Assembly: GCF_017916425.1 (NCBI RefSeq)
Contig: NZ_JAFMSX010000001.1
Span: 372,001-436,000 of the forward strand
DNA from: Nocardioides sp. SYSU D00065
Lineage (GTDB): Bacteria > Actinomycetota > Actinomycetes > Propionibacteriales > Nocardioidaceae
Length of the DNA: 64,000 bases
Direction of reading: 5' to 3'
Both the position numbers and the translations under genes were made by a program. The notes under the pieces are model-generated. The model saw only the letters and a list, made by a program, of their open reading frames with translations. It did not search any database and was not told the DNA's origin. Each line of letters starts with the position of its first letter. Position 1 is the first letter of the stretch. Positions 45,236 to 53,462 of the stretch are shown here, piece by piece.

Positions 45236-46786
45236 TCAGGACTTGGGGCTGCTGTCCTCGACCATCGCGACGATCTCGTCGTAGCGGGGGCTGCCCATGA
45301 AGTTGTCCACGGAGACGTGCACAGCGGACGGGGTCCTCTCACGGGCCCGGTCGGTGAGGTCCTGGTGCGTCACCACGAGGTCGTAGCTGTCGTCCAGGTT
45401 GGCGATCGCCTTGTTGGTGACCGTCACCTCGGGGTGCCCGGCGGCCTGGATCTTCTTGCGAAGCACCGAGGCGCCCATCGCCGAGGACCCCATGCCCGCG
45501 TCGCAGGCGAACGCGATGTTCTTGATCTCGCGGGTCGCCGTGCCGACCCCACCCGCGCCCCCACCGGTCAGGGCGCTGGAGACCGAGGACTTCTTGCCCT
45601 TGTTGGCCTCCATCTGAGCGGTGGCCGCGGCGAGGTCACCCTCGTCGTCGGCCTTGTCGAGCTTGAGCAGGAACGCTGCCACGAGGAAGCTCACCAGAGC
45701 CGAGAGCACGACCGACAGGGTCACGCCGACGATGCTGCCCGCGGGCGACTGGAGCCAGACCGCGATGATCGAGCCCGGCGCAGCCGGGGCCTGCAGGCCG
45801 GAGTCGAAGACGAGGTTGGTCGCCACACCGGTCATGCCGCCGAGGATCACTGCCGCGATCAGCTTGGGCTTCATCAGCACGTAGGGGAAGTAGATCTCGT
45901 GGATGCCGCCGACGAACTGGATCAACGCGGCGCCGGGGGCGGATGCCTTGGCGACACCCTTGCCGAAGACCGCGAAAGCGAGCAGCAGGCCGAGGCCCGG
46001 ACCGGGGTTGGCCTCGATGAGGAAGAGGATCGACCTGCCGCTCTCGGCCGCCTCGGCGGTGCCGAGCGGGGTGAAGACGCCGTGGTTGATGGCGTTGTTG
46101 AGGAAGAGGATCTTGGCCGGCTCGACGAAGATGGAGGCGAGCGGGAGGAGGCTGTTCTCGACGAGGAAGTCGACGACGTCCTCGGCCAGGTTGGAGAAGG
46201 CCTGGACGAACGGGCCGGCGACCAGGAACCCGCCGATGGCCAGCACCATGCCCCAGATGCCGGCGGAGAAGTTGTTGACCAGCATCTCGAAGCCGGGCTT
46301 GATCTTGCCGTCCCACAGGGCGTCGATCTTCCTCATCGACCAGCCGCCCAGCGGGCCCATGATCATCGCGCCGAGGAACATCGGGACGTCGGCGCCGGCC
46401 ACAGCTCCCATCGTGGCGATCGCACCGACGACACCGCCGCGGATGTTGTCGTTGTACATCATCCGACCGCCGGTGTAGCCGATGAGCAGCGGCAAGAGGT
46501 AGGTGATCATCGGGCCGACGATGCCGACGTGCTCGCCGTCCCAGCCGCCCAGCGCGGACACGAAGCCGTAGGTGTGCTGGCCGGCTTCGGTGCCGGGCTC
46601 GTAGCCGAACAGCTTGTCGCCGATGAGGGTGATCCAGCCGGCCTGGATGAACAGGGCGGTGATGAGTCCCCAGGCGATGAACGCGCCGATGTTCGGCAGC
46701 ACCATGTTGGAGAGGAACGTGCCGAACTTCTGCACGCGGACCCGGGCGCCGGATCTCGCCTCGGGAGTGGATGTCGTGGTCGCCAT
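45236..46786 (-). CDS. mtlA: PTS mannitol-type EIICB permease
   Basis: Imports and phosphorylates a hexitol, most likely D-mannitol to mannitol-1-phosphate. The 516-residue protein has an EIIC membrane domain (about 15-345) with several helices and the GGIHEIYFPY motif that binds substrate, then a linker and an EIIB domain with the phosphorylated Cys428 in CDAGMGSSAMG. The EIIA domain of E. coli MtlA is absent and supplied by the nearby mtlF. GGAGG lies upstream of ATG 46786. The divergent zinc dehydrogenase probably handles the product. Confidence 0.95.
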   Translation of the reverse strand: MATTTSTPEARSGARVRVQKFGTFLSNMVLPNIGAFIAWGLITALFIQAGWITLIGDKLFGYEPGTEAGQHTYGFVSALGGWDGEHVGIVGPMITYLLPLLIGYTGGRMMYNDNIRGGVVGAIATMGAVAGADVPMFLGAMIMGPLGGWSMRKIDALWDGKIKPGFEMLVNNFSAGIWGMVLAIGGFLVAGPFVQAFSNLAEDVVDFLVENSLLPLASIFVEPAKILFLNNAINHGVFTPLGTAEAAESGRSILFLIEANPGPGLGLLLAFAVFGKGVAKASAPGAALIQFVGGIHEIYFPYVLMKPKLIAAVILGGMTGVATNLVFDSGLQAPAAPGSIIAVWLQSPAGSIVGVTLSVVLSALVSFLVAAFLLKLDKADDEGDLAAATAQMEANKGKKSSVSSALTGGGAGGVGTATREIKNIAFACDAGMGSSAMGASVLRKKIQAAGHPEVTVTNKAIANLDDSYDLVVTHQDLTDRARERTPSAVHVSVDNFMGSPRYDEIVAMVEDSSPKS

Positions 46787-46873
46787 GCTGAGTTGTCCTC
46801 CAGTCGAACGCGGGGTGAGCCCCATCACATGATGCGCTGAATTAAACCTCAAGAACGGGCATGTTGCCAAGCA

Positions 46874-46897
46874 TTCGGGCATCAGATCGTGCCCGAA
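46874..46897. promoter_or_regulatory. Putative operator between mtlA and the dehydrogenase
   Basis: Perfect inverted repeat TTCGGGCA (46874-46881) and TGCCCGAA (46890-46897) with an 8-base spacer. A partial half-site, GGGCATGTTGCC, lies just to the left. It sits between the divergent promoters, ending 4 bases before the candidate -35 of the dehydrogenase. A regulator for this operator is not obvious in the window. Confidence 0.65.
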
Positions 46898-46901
46898 CCT
46901 G

Positions 46902-46930
46902 TGGCTTTACCTGTGCGCGGGCGCTACGGT
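46902..46930 (+). promoter_or_regulatory. Promoter of the zinc dehydrogenase gene
   Basis: TGGCTT (46902-46907), 17-base spacer, TACGGT (46925-46930). Transcription would begin about 38 bases before the ATG, leaving a leader with GAGGAG. Confidence 0.6.
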
Positions 46931-46974
46931 GACACCACACGCACCGCTTCGCCACCGATTCGAGGAGTTTCGCC

Positions 46975-48021
46975 ATGAAGGCCCTGCGCTTCTTCGCCCC
47001 CGAGGACGTACGTCTCGTCGACGTGCCCGAGCCGGACTGCGGTCCTCGCGAGGTCAAGATCAAGGTGCGGAACTGCTCCACCTGCGGCACGGACGTCAAG
47101 ATCAAGAAGAACGGGCACGTCAACATCACCGGCGAGACCACGATGGGCCACGAGGTGGCCGGCGAGGTCGTCGAGGTCGGCGCCGAGGCGCTGGGCGGCT
47201 TCGCCGTCGGCGATCGGGTGCAGTGCATCGCAGCCGTGCCGTGCGGCGAGTGCCACGAGTGCCGCAAGGGCTGGATGGAGGTCTGCCAGAACCAGACCTC
47301 GGTCGGCTACCAGTACGACGGCGGGTTCGCCGAGTACATGATCGTGCCCGAGCAGGTGTTGAAGGTCGACGGCCTCAACCGCATCCCCGACAACGTCGGC
47401 TTCGACGAGGCCTCCGCTGCGGAGCCGTTCGCGTGCGCCATCAACGCCCAGGAGCAGCTGGGCATCGAGGAGGGCGACTTCACCGTCGTCTTCGGCGCCG
47501 GCCCTATCGGTTGCATGCACATCCGCATCGCCCGGGGCGTGCACAAGGTCGGCACCGTCGTGCTGGTCGACATCAACGAGGAGCGTCTCAAGATGTCGGC
47601 CGACGCGGTGAAGCCCGACCACGTCATCAACGCCTCCGAGGTCGACGTGGTCGCGAAGGTGCTGGAGCTGACCGGCGGCCGCGGCGCGGACGTGATCATC
47701 ACCGCCACCCCGGCCAACGTGACGCAGGAGCAGGCCATCGCCATGGCCGCGCGCCAGGGACGGATCTCCTTCTTCGGCGGCCTGCCCAAGAACGACCCCT
47801 TCATCAAGGCCGACTCCAACCTCATCCACTACCGCCAGCTGCACGTCCACGGCGCCAACGGCTCCTCCCCCGCCCACAACAAGCGGGCGCTGGAGTACAT
47901 CTCCTCCGGGCAGGTGCCGGTCAAGGACCTCATCACCCGCCACGTGGCCCTCGACGACGTCATGAGCGTCTTCGACATCGTCGCCAAGGGCGAGGCCATC
48001 AAGGTCACCGTCGAGCCCTGA
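46975..48021 (+). CDS. Zinc-dependent polyol dehydrogenase
   Basis: A 348-residue medium-chain dehydrogenase. Catalytic zinc ligands are Cys37 and the GHE motif (His59, Glu60); structural zinc cysteines are at 90, 93, 96 and 104. The GAGPIG dinucleotide-binding loop near residue 178 is followed by VLVDINEE, where the Asp suggests NAD(H). Similar enzymes act on sorbitol, galactitol-phosphate or related polyols. Being divergent from mtlA across a shared operator, it is the best candidate to oxidise the hexitol phosphate made by MtlA; no classical MtlD gene is present. Confidence 0.92.
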   Translation: MKALRFFAPEDVRLVDVPEPDCGPREVKIKVRNCSTCGTDVKIKKNGHVNITGETTMGHEVAGEVVEVGAEALGGFAVGDRVQCIAAVPCGECHECRKGWMEVCQNQTSVGYQYDGGFAEYMIVPEQVLKVDGLNRIPDNVGFDEASAAEPFACAINAQEQLGIEEGDFTVVFGAGPIGCMHIRIARGVHKVGTVVLVDINEERLKMSADAVKPDHVINASEVDVVAKVLELTGGRGADVIITATPANVTQEQAIAMAARQGRISFFGGLPKNDPFIKADSNLIHYRQLHVHGANGSSPAHNKRALEYISSGQVPVKDLITRHVALDDVMSVFDIVAKGEAIKVTVEP

Positions 48022-48054
48022 GCTCGGGCGCCCCGGCGTTCCGCGGGGCGCCGG

Positions 48055-49737
48055 TCAGTGGCCGAGCAGCTCCCGCACGGCTGCGCGCCCGGCCATCGGG
48101 TCCGGTGCCCCGAGCGCCGCCTCGGCGGCCGCCTCGCAGGTCTCGAAGGTGACCTTGGCCAGCTGGGCGCCGACCGGCCTGACGGCGCGGGCGGCCATCG
48201 ACAGCGACGTGATGCCCATGCCGATCAGCGCCGTGGCGAGCAGCGGGTCGGCTGCGGCCTCGCCGCAGACGCCGACCGGCTTGCCCGCCTCGGTGCCGGC
48301 GTGCGCGGTGATCGCGATCAGCTGCAGCACGGCCGGTTGCCAGGGGTCGGTGAGGTGCGCGAGGTCGGTGGCCATCCGGTCGGCCGCCATGGCGTACTGG
48401 GTGAGGTCGTTGGTGCCGATCGACAAGAAGTCGACGACCTCGAGCATGCGGTGCGCGAGCAGCGCGGCGCTGGGGATCTCGACCATCACCCCGGCCTTGA
48501 GGCCGCGGCCCCGCACCGCGGCGGAGAAGTCGGCGGCCTCGGCGACGGTCGCCACCATGGGCGCCATCACCCAGGTCTCGGTGCCGGTGCGCTCGGCGGC
48601 GGTGGCGATGGCGTCGAGCTGGCGCTCCATCAGCCCCGGATTGCCGAAGCTCAGCCGCAGGCCGCGCACGCCGAGCGCGGGGTTCTCCTCGCCCTCGTGG
48701 GTGGCGAAGGCGATCGGCTTGTCCGAGCCGGCGTCGAGGGTGCGTACGACGACGTGGCGCCCGTCGGAGTAGGGGGCGAGCACGCCGGCGTAGATCTCGG
48801 CCTGCTCCTGCACGCTCGGCTCGTCCTTGCGGTCGAGGAAGCACAGCTCGGTGCGGAACAGGCCGACGCCCTGCACGGGCTCGGCGCTCGCGGACTCGGC
48901 GGAGGCGCCGTCGGCGACGTTGGCCAGCAGCTTGACGGGCAGGCCGTCCGCCGTGGACGCGGGCCCGCTCCAGGACGCCAGCTCCTCGCGCAGCCGCCGG
49001 CTCTCCTCGACCCGCGCACGGGCCTCGCCGGGGTCGGTGCCCAGCTCGATGGTGCCCGCCTCGCCGTCGACCACGACGAAGGTGCCGGACGACAGCTGGG
49101 TGACGCCGGCAGCCCCGACGACGCACGGGATCCCGAGCTGGCGGGCAATGATCGCGGTGTGGCTGGTGGCACCGCCACGCTCGGTCACCAACGCCGTGAC
49201 GAGCCGGGGATCCAGCCCCGAGGTGTCGCTGGGCGCGAGGTCCTCCGCCACGAGGATCGACGGCTCGGTCGGGGTGGGCACTCCCGGCGCCGGCTCCCCG
49301 ACGAGGTGGGCGACCACCCGGCGCTCGATGTCGCGCAGGTCGGTGACCCGCTCGGCCATCAGGCCGCCCATGTTGGTGAAGATCGTGACGAACTGGTCGA
49401 CCGCCCCCTGGACCGCCGCGACCGGACCGTGCCCCGCCTGCAGGTTCTTGGCCACGCCGGAGCGCAGGCCCTTGTCGCGAGCCAGACCGGCGCTGGCCGT
49501 GAGCACCTCGGCAGCGGCGCCCTGCGCTGCGGCCGCCTTGGCCGAGAACGTGTCGGCGACGGCCGCGACCGCCTCGTCGTACGCCGCCAGCGCCGCGTCC
49601 GCGTCGGCGAAGTCGCCCTCGCCGTAGCGGGCGATCGCCTCCGGCGACACCTCGCCGCGGACATGGAGGACGGGGCCTGCGGCGACACCCGGCACGACCG
49701 GGGTCCCGCTCAGAGACGTCAACGCCGATGTGGTCAT
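48055..49737 (-). CDS. ptsI: PTS enzyme I
   Basis: General PTS protein that moves phosphate from PEP to HPr. The 560-residue protein has the phosphorylated His193 in GGATSHTAIIAR, the PEP-binding GVGLFRTE motif and the C-terminal region GTNDLTQY with VCGEAAAD. ATG 49737 is favoured, as TACGGT (49749-49744) ends 6 bases before it; GTG 49743 is possible. It is divergent from the DeoR regulator gene and shares its control region, so PTS proteins are likely controlled together. Confidence 0.96.
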   Translation of the reverse strand: MTTSALTSLSGTPVVPGVAAGPVLHVRGEVSPEAIARYGEGDFADADAALAAYDEAVAAVADTFSAKAAAAQGAAAEVLTASAGLARDKGLRSGVAKNLQAGHGPVAAVQGAVDQFVTIFTNMGGLMAERVTDLRDIERRVVAHLVGEPAPGVPTPTEPSILVAEDLAPSDTSGLDPRLVTALVTERGGATSHTAIIARQLGIPCVVGAAGVTQLSSGTFVVVDGEAGTIELGTDPGEARARVEESRRLREELASWSGPASTADGLPVKLLANVADGASAESASAEPVQGVGLFRTELCFLDRKDEPSVQEQAEIYAGVLAPYSDGRHVVVRTLDAGSDKPIAFATHEGEENPALGVRGLRLSFGNPGLMERQLDAIATAAERTGTETWVMAPMVATVAEAADFSAAVRGRGLKAGVMVEIPSAALLAHRMLEVVDFLSIGTNDLTQYAMAADRMATDLAHLTDPWQPAVLQLIAITAHAGTEAGKPVGVCGEAAADPLLATALIGMGITSLSMAARAVRPVGAQLAKVTFETCEAAAEAALGAPDPMAGRAAVRELLGH

Positions 49738-49743
49738 GGACAC

Positions 49744-49798
49744 ACCGTAGAACACGCCGCGGTTGACAAGCAACACATTCGGTACTAAAACAACACAT
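49744..49798. promoter_or_regulatory. Divergent ptsI/fruR promoters with two DeoR-type direct repeats
   Basis: CAACACAT occurs at 49771-49778 and again at 49791-49798, exactly 20 bp apart, so both copies face the same side of the helix. On the minus strand TTGCTT (49773-49768), 18 bases, TACGGT (49749-49744) would drive ptsI. On the plus strand TTGACA (49763-49768), 17 bases, TAAAAC (49786-49791) would drive the regulator operon. The two -35 boxes overlap and the repeats cover them, as expected for a DeoR-family repressor made next door. Confidence 0.75.
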
Positions 49799-49823
49799 AC
49801 GCAGATCTCCGGAGAGGGGACCC

Positions 49824-50591
49824 ATGTACGCCGAGGAGCGTCAGCAGGCGATGGCCCAGCTGATCAGCCGCCGCGGCCGCCTGTCGGTGGTGCAGCTCGC
49901 CGAGAAGTTCGAGGTCACCACCGAGACGGTACGCCGCGACCTGTCGACGCTCGACCGGATGGGGCTGGTCCGTCGGGTGCACGGCGGCGCCGTGCCGGCC
50001 GGATCGCTCACGGTCATCGAATCAGGGATCGGCGAGCGCGACCAGTCCAACCCGCAGGCCAAGGAGGCGATCGCCAACGCCGCCGTCGCCCTTCTCCCCC
50101 CGCCCGACTCCGTCGTGGTCATCGACGCGGGCACCACGACCGCCCGGTTCGCCGCCGCCCTTCCGCGCGACCACCGCCTCACGGTCGTCACGCACGCCGT
50201 GCCGGTCGCGACGCGACTCGCGGGACTCCCCCAGATCGAGCTGCACCTGCTCCCGGGCCGGGTGCGTCCCACCACGCACGCAGCGGTCGGCGCCGAGACC
50301 GTCGCCGCGCTGGCCGAGCTGCGCGCCGACGTCGCGTTCATCGCCACCAACGGCCTCACCGTCGGTCACGGACTGACCACGCCCGACAGCGACGAGGCGG
50401 CCAGCAAGCGGGCGATGATCGCGTGCGCGCGACGCACGGTGGTGCTCGCCGACTCCTCCAAGCTCGGTCTCGAGACGGCCGTGCGCTTCGCCACCCTCGA
50501 CAGCCTCGACGTGCTGGTCACCGACAGCGACATCGAGCCCGCGGACCGTCGCGCCCTCGAGTCCGCCGGCATCGAGGTCCTGGTCGCATGA
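49824..50591 (+). CDS. DeoR-family transcriptional regulator, FruR-like
   Basis: A 255-residue sugar-phosphate-responsive repressor. The N-terminal winged helix includes RRGRLSVVQLAEKF and the signature TTETVRRDLSTLDRMGLVRR; the C-terminal effector domain has VVIDAGTTTARFA and the DVAFIATNGL region. In corynebacteria the FruR homologue senses fructose phosphates and controls ptsI, fruK and ptsH; the same gene set is here. AGGGGACCC precedes the ATG. Its stop overlaps fruK. Confidence 0.94.
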   Translation: MYAEERQQAMAQLISRRGRLSVVQLAEKFEVTTETVRRDLSTLDRMGLVRRVHGGAVPAGSLTVIESGIGERDQSNPQAKEAIANAAVALLPPPDSVVVIDAGTTTARFAAALPRDHRLTVVTHAVPVATRLAGLPQIELHLLPGRVRPTTHAAVGAETVAALAELRADVAFIATNGLTVGHGLTTPDSDEAASKRAMIACARRTVVLADSSKLGLETAVRFATLDSLDVLVTDSDIEPADRRALESAGIEVLVA

Positions 50592-51541
50592 TCCTGACCC
50601 TGACCCCCAACCCGAGCTTCGACCGGACCGTGGCGCTCGACGGACCGCTCGATCGCGGCCAGGTCCACCGCGTCGTCTCCGTGACGTCGCAGGCCGGCGG
50701 CAAGGGCGTCAACATCTCCCGCGCCGCGGTCAGCGCCGACATCCCCAGCATCGCCGTCGTACCTGCCCTCAAGGACGACCCGTTCGTGCTCGAGCTCCTC
50801 GGCGCGGGCATCGACTGCCGTCCGGTGCGTCCGGCCGGCAGCGTGCGGGTCAACCTCACCATCACCGAGCCCGACGGCACCACGACCAAGCTCAACTCCC
50901 CGGGCGCGGAGGTGGGCGCCGAGGACCTGGAGCGCATGGCCGAGGCGGTGCTGGCGCGCGCCTCCGTGGCCGACTGGACGGTGCTGGCGGGCTCGCTGCC
51001 GGCGGGCGCCCCGGCCGAGTTCTACGCCCACCTCGTACGCCGCCTGCGCGCGGTCGGCGGGCACGTCGCGGTGGACACCAGCGAAGGCCCGCTGCAGGCC
51101 CTCGTCGACGCCCTGCCGAGCGCGGCGCCCGACCTGATGAAGCCCAACGGGGAGGAGCTGGCCTCCTTCACCGGTGGCGACGCCGACGCGCTCGAGGCCG
51201 ACCCGGCCGCGACCGCCGTGGCGGCCCGCCAGCTCGTCGAGCGGGGCGTCGGCGCGGTCCTCGCCACGCTCGGTGGCAACGGCGCGGTCCTGGTGACGGC
51301 GGAGGGCGCCTGGCACGCCACGCCCCCGCCGACCACCGTCGTCAGCACCGTCGGGGCGGGCGACTCGAGCCTGTTCGGCTACCTTCTGGGCGACATGCGA
51401 GGACTTGCGGCTCCCGAGCGCCTGGCGTTGGCTGTGGCCTACGGCAGCGCCGCCGCAGGCCTTCCCGGCACCACCATCCCCCAGCCCTCGCAGCTCCGCA
51501 CGGAGCTCGTCGGCGTCACCGCCCTCGGAGGCACAGCATGA
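50588..51541 (+). CDS. fruK: 1-phosphofructokinase
   Basis: Converts fructose 1-phosphate to fructose 1,6-bisphosphate. The 317-residue PfkB-type kinase has LTPNPSFDRT at the start, GGKGVNISRA near residue 38 and the catalytic GAGDSSLFG near 258. The LacC-type tagatose kinases belong to the same family, so the substrate is likely but not sure. ATG overlaps the regulator gene stop and its own stop overlaps the EIIA gene: one tight operon. Confidence 0.93.
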   Translation: MILTLTPNPSFDRTVALDGPLDRGQVHRVVSVTSQAGGKGVNISRAAVSADIPSIAVVPALKDDPFVLELLGAGIDCRPVRPAGSVRVNLTITEPDGTTTKLNSPGAEVGAEDLERMAEAVLARASVADWTVLAGSLPAGAPAEFYAHLVRRLRAVGGHVAVDTSEGPLQALVDALPSAAPDLMKPNGEELASFTGGDADALEADPAATAVAARQLVERGVGAVLATLGGNGAVLVTAEGAWHATPPPTTVVSTVGAGDSSLFGYLLGDMRGLAAPERLALAVAYGSAAAGLPGTTIPQPSQLRTELVGVTALGGTA

Positions 51542-52089
51542 CCGACCTCATCACCACCGACCTCGTGCGCCTGGGCGCCGACTGGGGTGCCGACAAGCAC
51601 GACGTGATCCGCGCGCTCGCCGGCGTCGTCGACGACGCCGGCCGCGCGACCAGCCGGGACCAGATCGTGCAGGACGCCTTCGCCCGCGAGTCGAACGCCG
51701 CGACCGGACTCCCCGGCGGCATCGCCATCCCGCACTGCCGCACGACCGGCGTGTCCGCGCCGACGCTCGCGTTCGCCAGGCTCGACCCGCCGGTCGACTT
51801 CGGTGCCGCGGACGGACCGGCGGACCTCGCGTTCCTGATCGCCGCGCCGACCGAGGGCGACGTCGACCACCTGACGATCCTCGGCAAGCTGGCCCGTGCC
51901 CTCGTCAAGCGCGCCTTCACCGACGCGCTGCGGTCCGCCGCCTCCGCGCAGGACGTCATCGACGTGGTGACGCACGCGCTCGGCGTGCCCGCTCCCGCGA
52001 CCACTGCCGCCCCGGCCTCCGGCGCGCCCTCCGGCGCAGCGAACCCCGGCGCCGGCGAGACGACCGACCCGCCGACGCCGGCGTCCTGA
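51538..52089 (+). CDS. PTS fructose-type EIIA with truncated linker tail
   Basis: A 183-residue protein. Residues 1-150 are an EIIA-Fru domain with the phosphorylated His66 in AIPHCRTT. The last 33 residues are an Ala/Pro/Gly/Ser-rich linker, just as in fused FruA proteins where it leads to EIIB and EIIC; here a TGA ends the gene and HPr follows 56 bases later. Either a EIIBC deletion left this stub, or EIIBC is encoded elsewhere and the EIIA has become a shared donor. The linker is intact in frame, so translation is not in doubt. Confidence 0.92.
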   Translation: MTDLITTDLVRLGADWGADKHDVIRALAGVVDDAGRATSRDQIVQDAFARESNAATGLPGGIAIPHCRTTGVSAPTLAFARLDPPVDFGAADGPADLAFLIAAPTEGDVDHLTILGKLARALVKRAFTDALRSAASAQDVIDVVTHALGVPAPATTAAPASGAPSGAANPGAGETTDPPTPAS

Positions 52090-52145
52090 CCCGGCCGCCC
52101 GTGAGCCGACCAGACCCACCGCACGACCCATCCCGAAGGAGAACC

Positions 52146-52388
52146 ATGCCCAGCAAGTCCGTCGTCGTCGGCTCCGCCGTCGGCCTGCACGCCCGCCCCG
52201 CCGCGATCATCGCCGAGAAGGCGGGCGAGCTCGGCTCGGACGTCACGATCAACGGTGTCGACGCCAGCTCGTCGCTGATGATCATGACGCTGGGCGCCAG
52301 CCACGGCGACACGGTCGAGGTGGCCGGGGACGACCAGGCCGCGGTCGACGAGATCGCGGCGCTCGTCGAGCGCGACCTCGACGCCTGA
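52146..52388 (+). CDS. ptsH: PTS phosphocarrier protein HPr
   Basis: Carries phosphate from enzyme I to the EIIA proteins. The 80-residue protein has the active His15 in GLHARPAA. The region of the regulatory Ser in firmicute HPr reads SSSLMIMTLGA; no HPr kinase is known in this group, so it is probably not phosphorylated there. ATG 52146 with AAGGAGAA upstream. Last gene of the fruR-fruK-EIIA-ptsH operon. Confidence 0.96.
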   Translation: MPSKSVVVGSAVGLHARPAAIIAEKAGELGSDVTINGVDASSSLMIMTLGASHGDTVEVAGDDQAAVDEIAALVERDLDA

Positions 52389-52415
52389 CGGAGTCCGACC
52401 TGCGGGTCACCACTC

Positions 52416-52462
52416 CATCGTGGAGGATCCGAGCCACCTGGCGACACGGATCCTCCACGATG
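52416..52462. repeat. Perfect 16-bp inverted repeat after ptsH
   Basis: CATCGTGGAGGATCCG (52416-52431) and its exact complement (52447-52462), with a 15-base loop. It lies between the ptsH stop and the convergent membrane protein gene. It may end both transcripts, but the arms are not especially GC-rich and there is no U-tract. The layout resembles the repeats at 13770 and 37058. Confidence 0.88.
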
Positions 52463-52484
52463 AGGATCGCGGTCGCGGCGGACC

Positions 52485-53462
52485 TCAGGCCGTACGCCGC
52501 AGCGCGCGGTAGGCGGCGCGGACGCTCACCGCTCGCTCCAGCTCCCGCACGATCGAGCTGAAGAACTGCGCGCGGTAGACCTCGTCGGTGACGGCATAGA
52601 CGGTGAAGTAGAGCCCGCTGAAGGCGGCGAGGAACGTCGAGACCTGGACCAGCTGCCAGTTGGCGCGGTCGAGGGTGCCGATCTGGTCGAGGTCCTCGCC
52701 GGTCCACCCGGCCACCACCCCCGCGTCCATCACCAGCAGCCCGAAGACCACGAAGAAGACGAACACGCTGACGCTGAGCAGCACCACCTGCACGAGCTGG
52801 GTGATGAGGAGCATCAGCACCAGGTTGGCCTTCTGCAGCCCGCCGACCGCGACGTCCTCGGCCACGTCCGGGTCGTCACCCCGGCCGAAGCCCTCCAGCG
52901 GCGTGCCCTCGAGGTGGCGCGAGAGCTGGGCGGCGTCGACCTGCTCGTCGAAGCCCGCCAGCTCCTCGGGCAGACGAGCCAGGAGGAACGCGACGGTGAT
53001 GGCCAGGAACAGCGCCACCGTCAACCACATGACGCGACCGTCGAGACGTGCCGAGACCTCCCACACCTCGGCGTTGATGAACAAGAAGGTGACGAACAGC
53101 AGCAGCAGCGGCAGCGCGCGCGTCACGAGCGGGAACAGCAGGCCCAGGCTGGAGAAGGTGCGGTGCGCCGCCCACCGTGCGATGACCCAGGCACGCAGGG
53201 CGAAGAGCGCGTAGAGCCCGATGCTCAGCAGCCCCACGTTGATCCCTGGGACCAACCCGTCGTCCCACTCCAGGTGGTCGGTGAGCGCGAACCCGACGCA
53301 GACTGCCACCACGAGCAGCAGGGCCACCAGACCCACCTGCACCAGCCGGCCGCGCGAGAGGCCCCGGTGCACCTCGGTGCGGATGTCGTCGACGAAGTAG
53401 GGCAGACCGTGGTCGACGAACCACTGCTCGGCCGCGACGAGCTCCGGGCCGGGGTCAGCCAC
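52485..53462 (-). CDS. Polytopic membrane protein of unknown function
   Basis: A 325-residue protein from GTG 53462, overlapping the ribF stop. An N-terminal cytoplasmic part of about 35 residues precedes at least six hydrophobic helices (near 42-60, 72-90, 105-130, 145-162, 215-240 and 270-290). The long acidic loop LDGR...GRGDDPDVAED lies between helices 4 and 5. No transporter or enzyme motif is clear. Coupled to the ribF-truB-rbfA group by the overlap. Confidence 0.85.
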   Translation of the reverse strand: MADPGPELVAAEQWFVDHGLPYFVDDIRTEVHRGLSRGRLVQVGLVALLLVVAVCVGFALTDHLEWDDGLVPGINVGLLSIGLYALFALRAWVIARWAAHRTFSSLGLLFPLVTRALPLLLLFVTFLFINAEVWEVSARLDGRVMWLTVALFLAITVAFLLARLPEELAGFDEQVDAAQLSRHLEGTPLEGFGRGDDPDVAEDVAVGGLQKANLVLMLLITQLVQVVLLSVSVFVFFVVFGLLVMDAGVVAGWTGEDLDQIGTLDRANWQLVQVSTFLAAFSGLYFTVYAVTDEVYRAQFFSSIVRELERAVSVRAAYRALRRTA

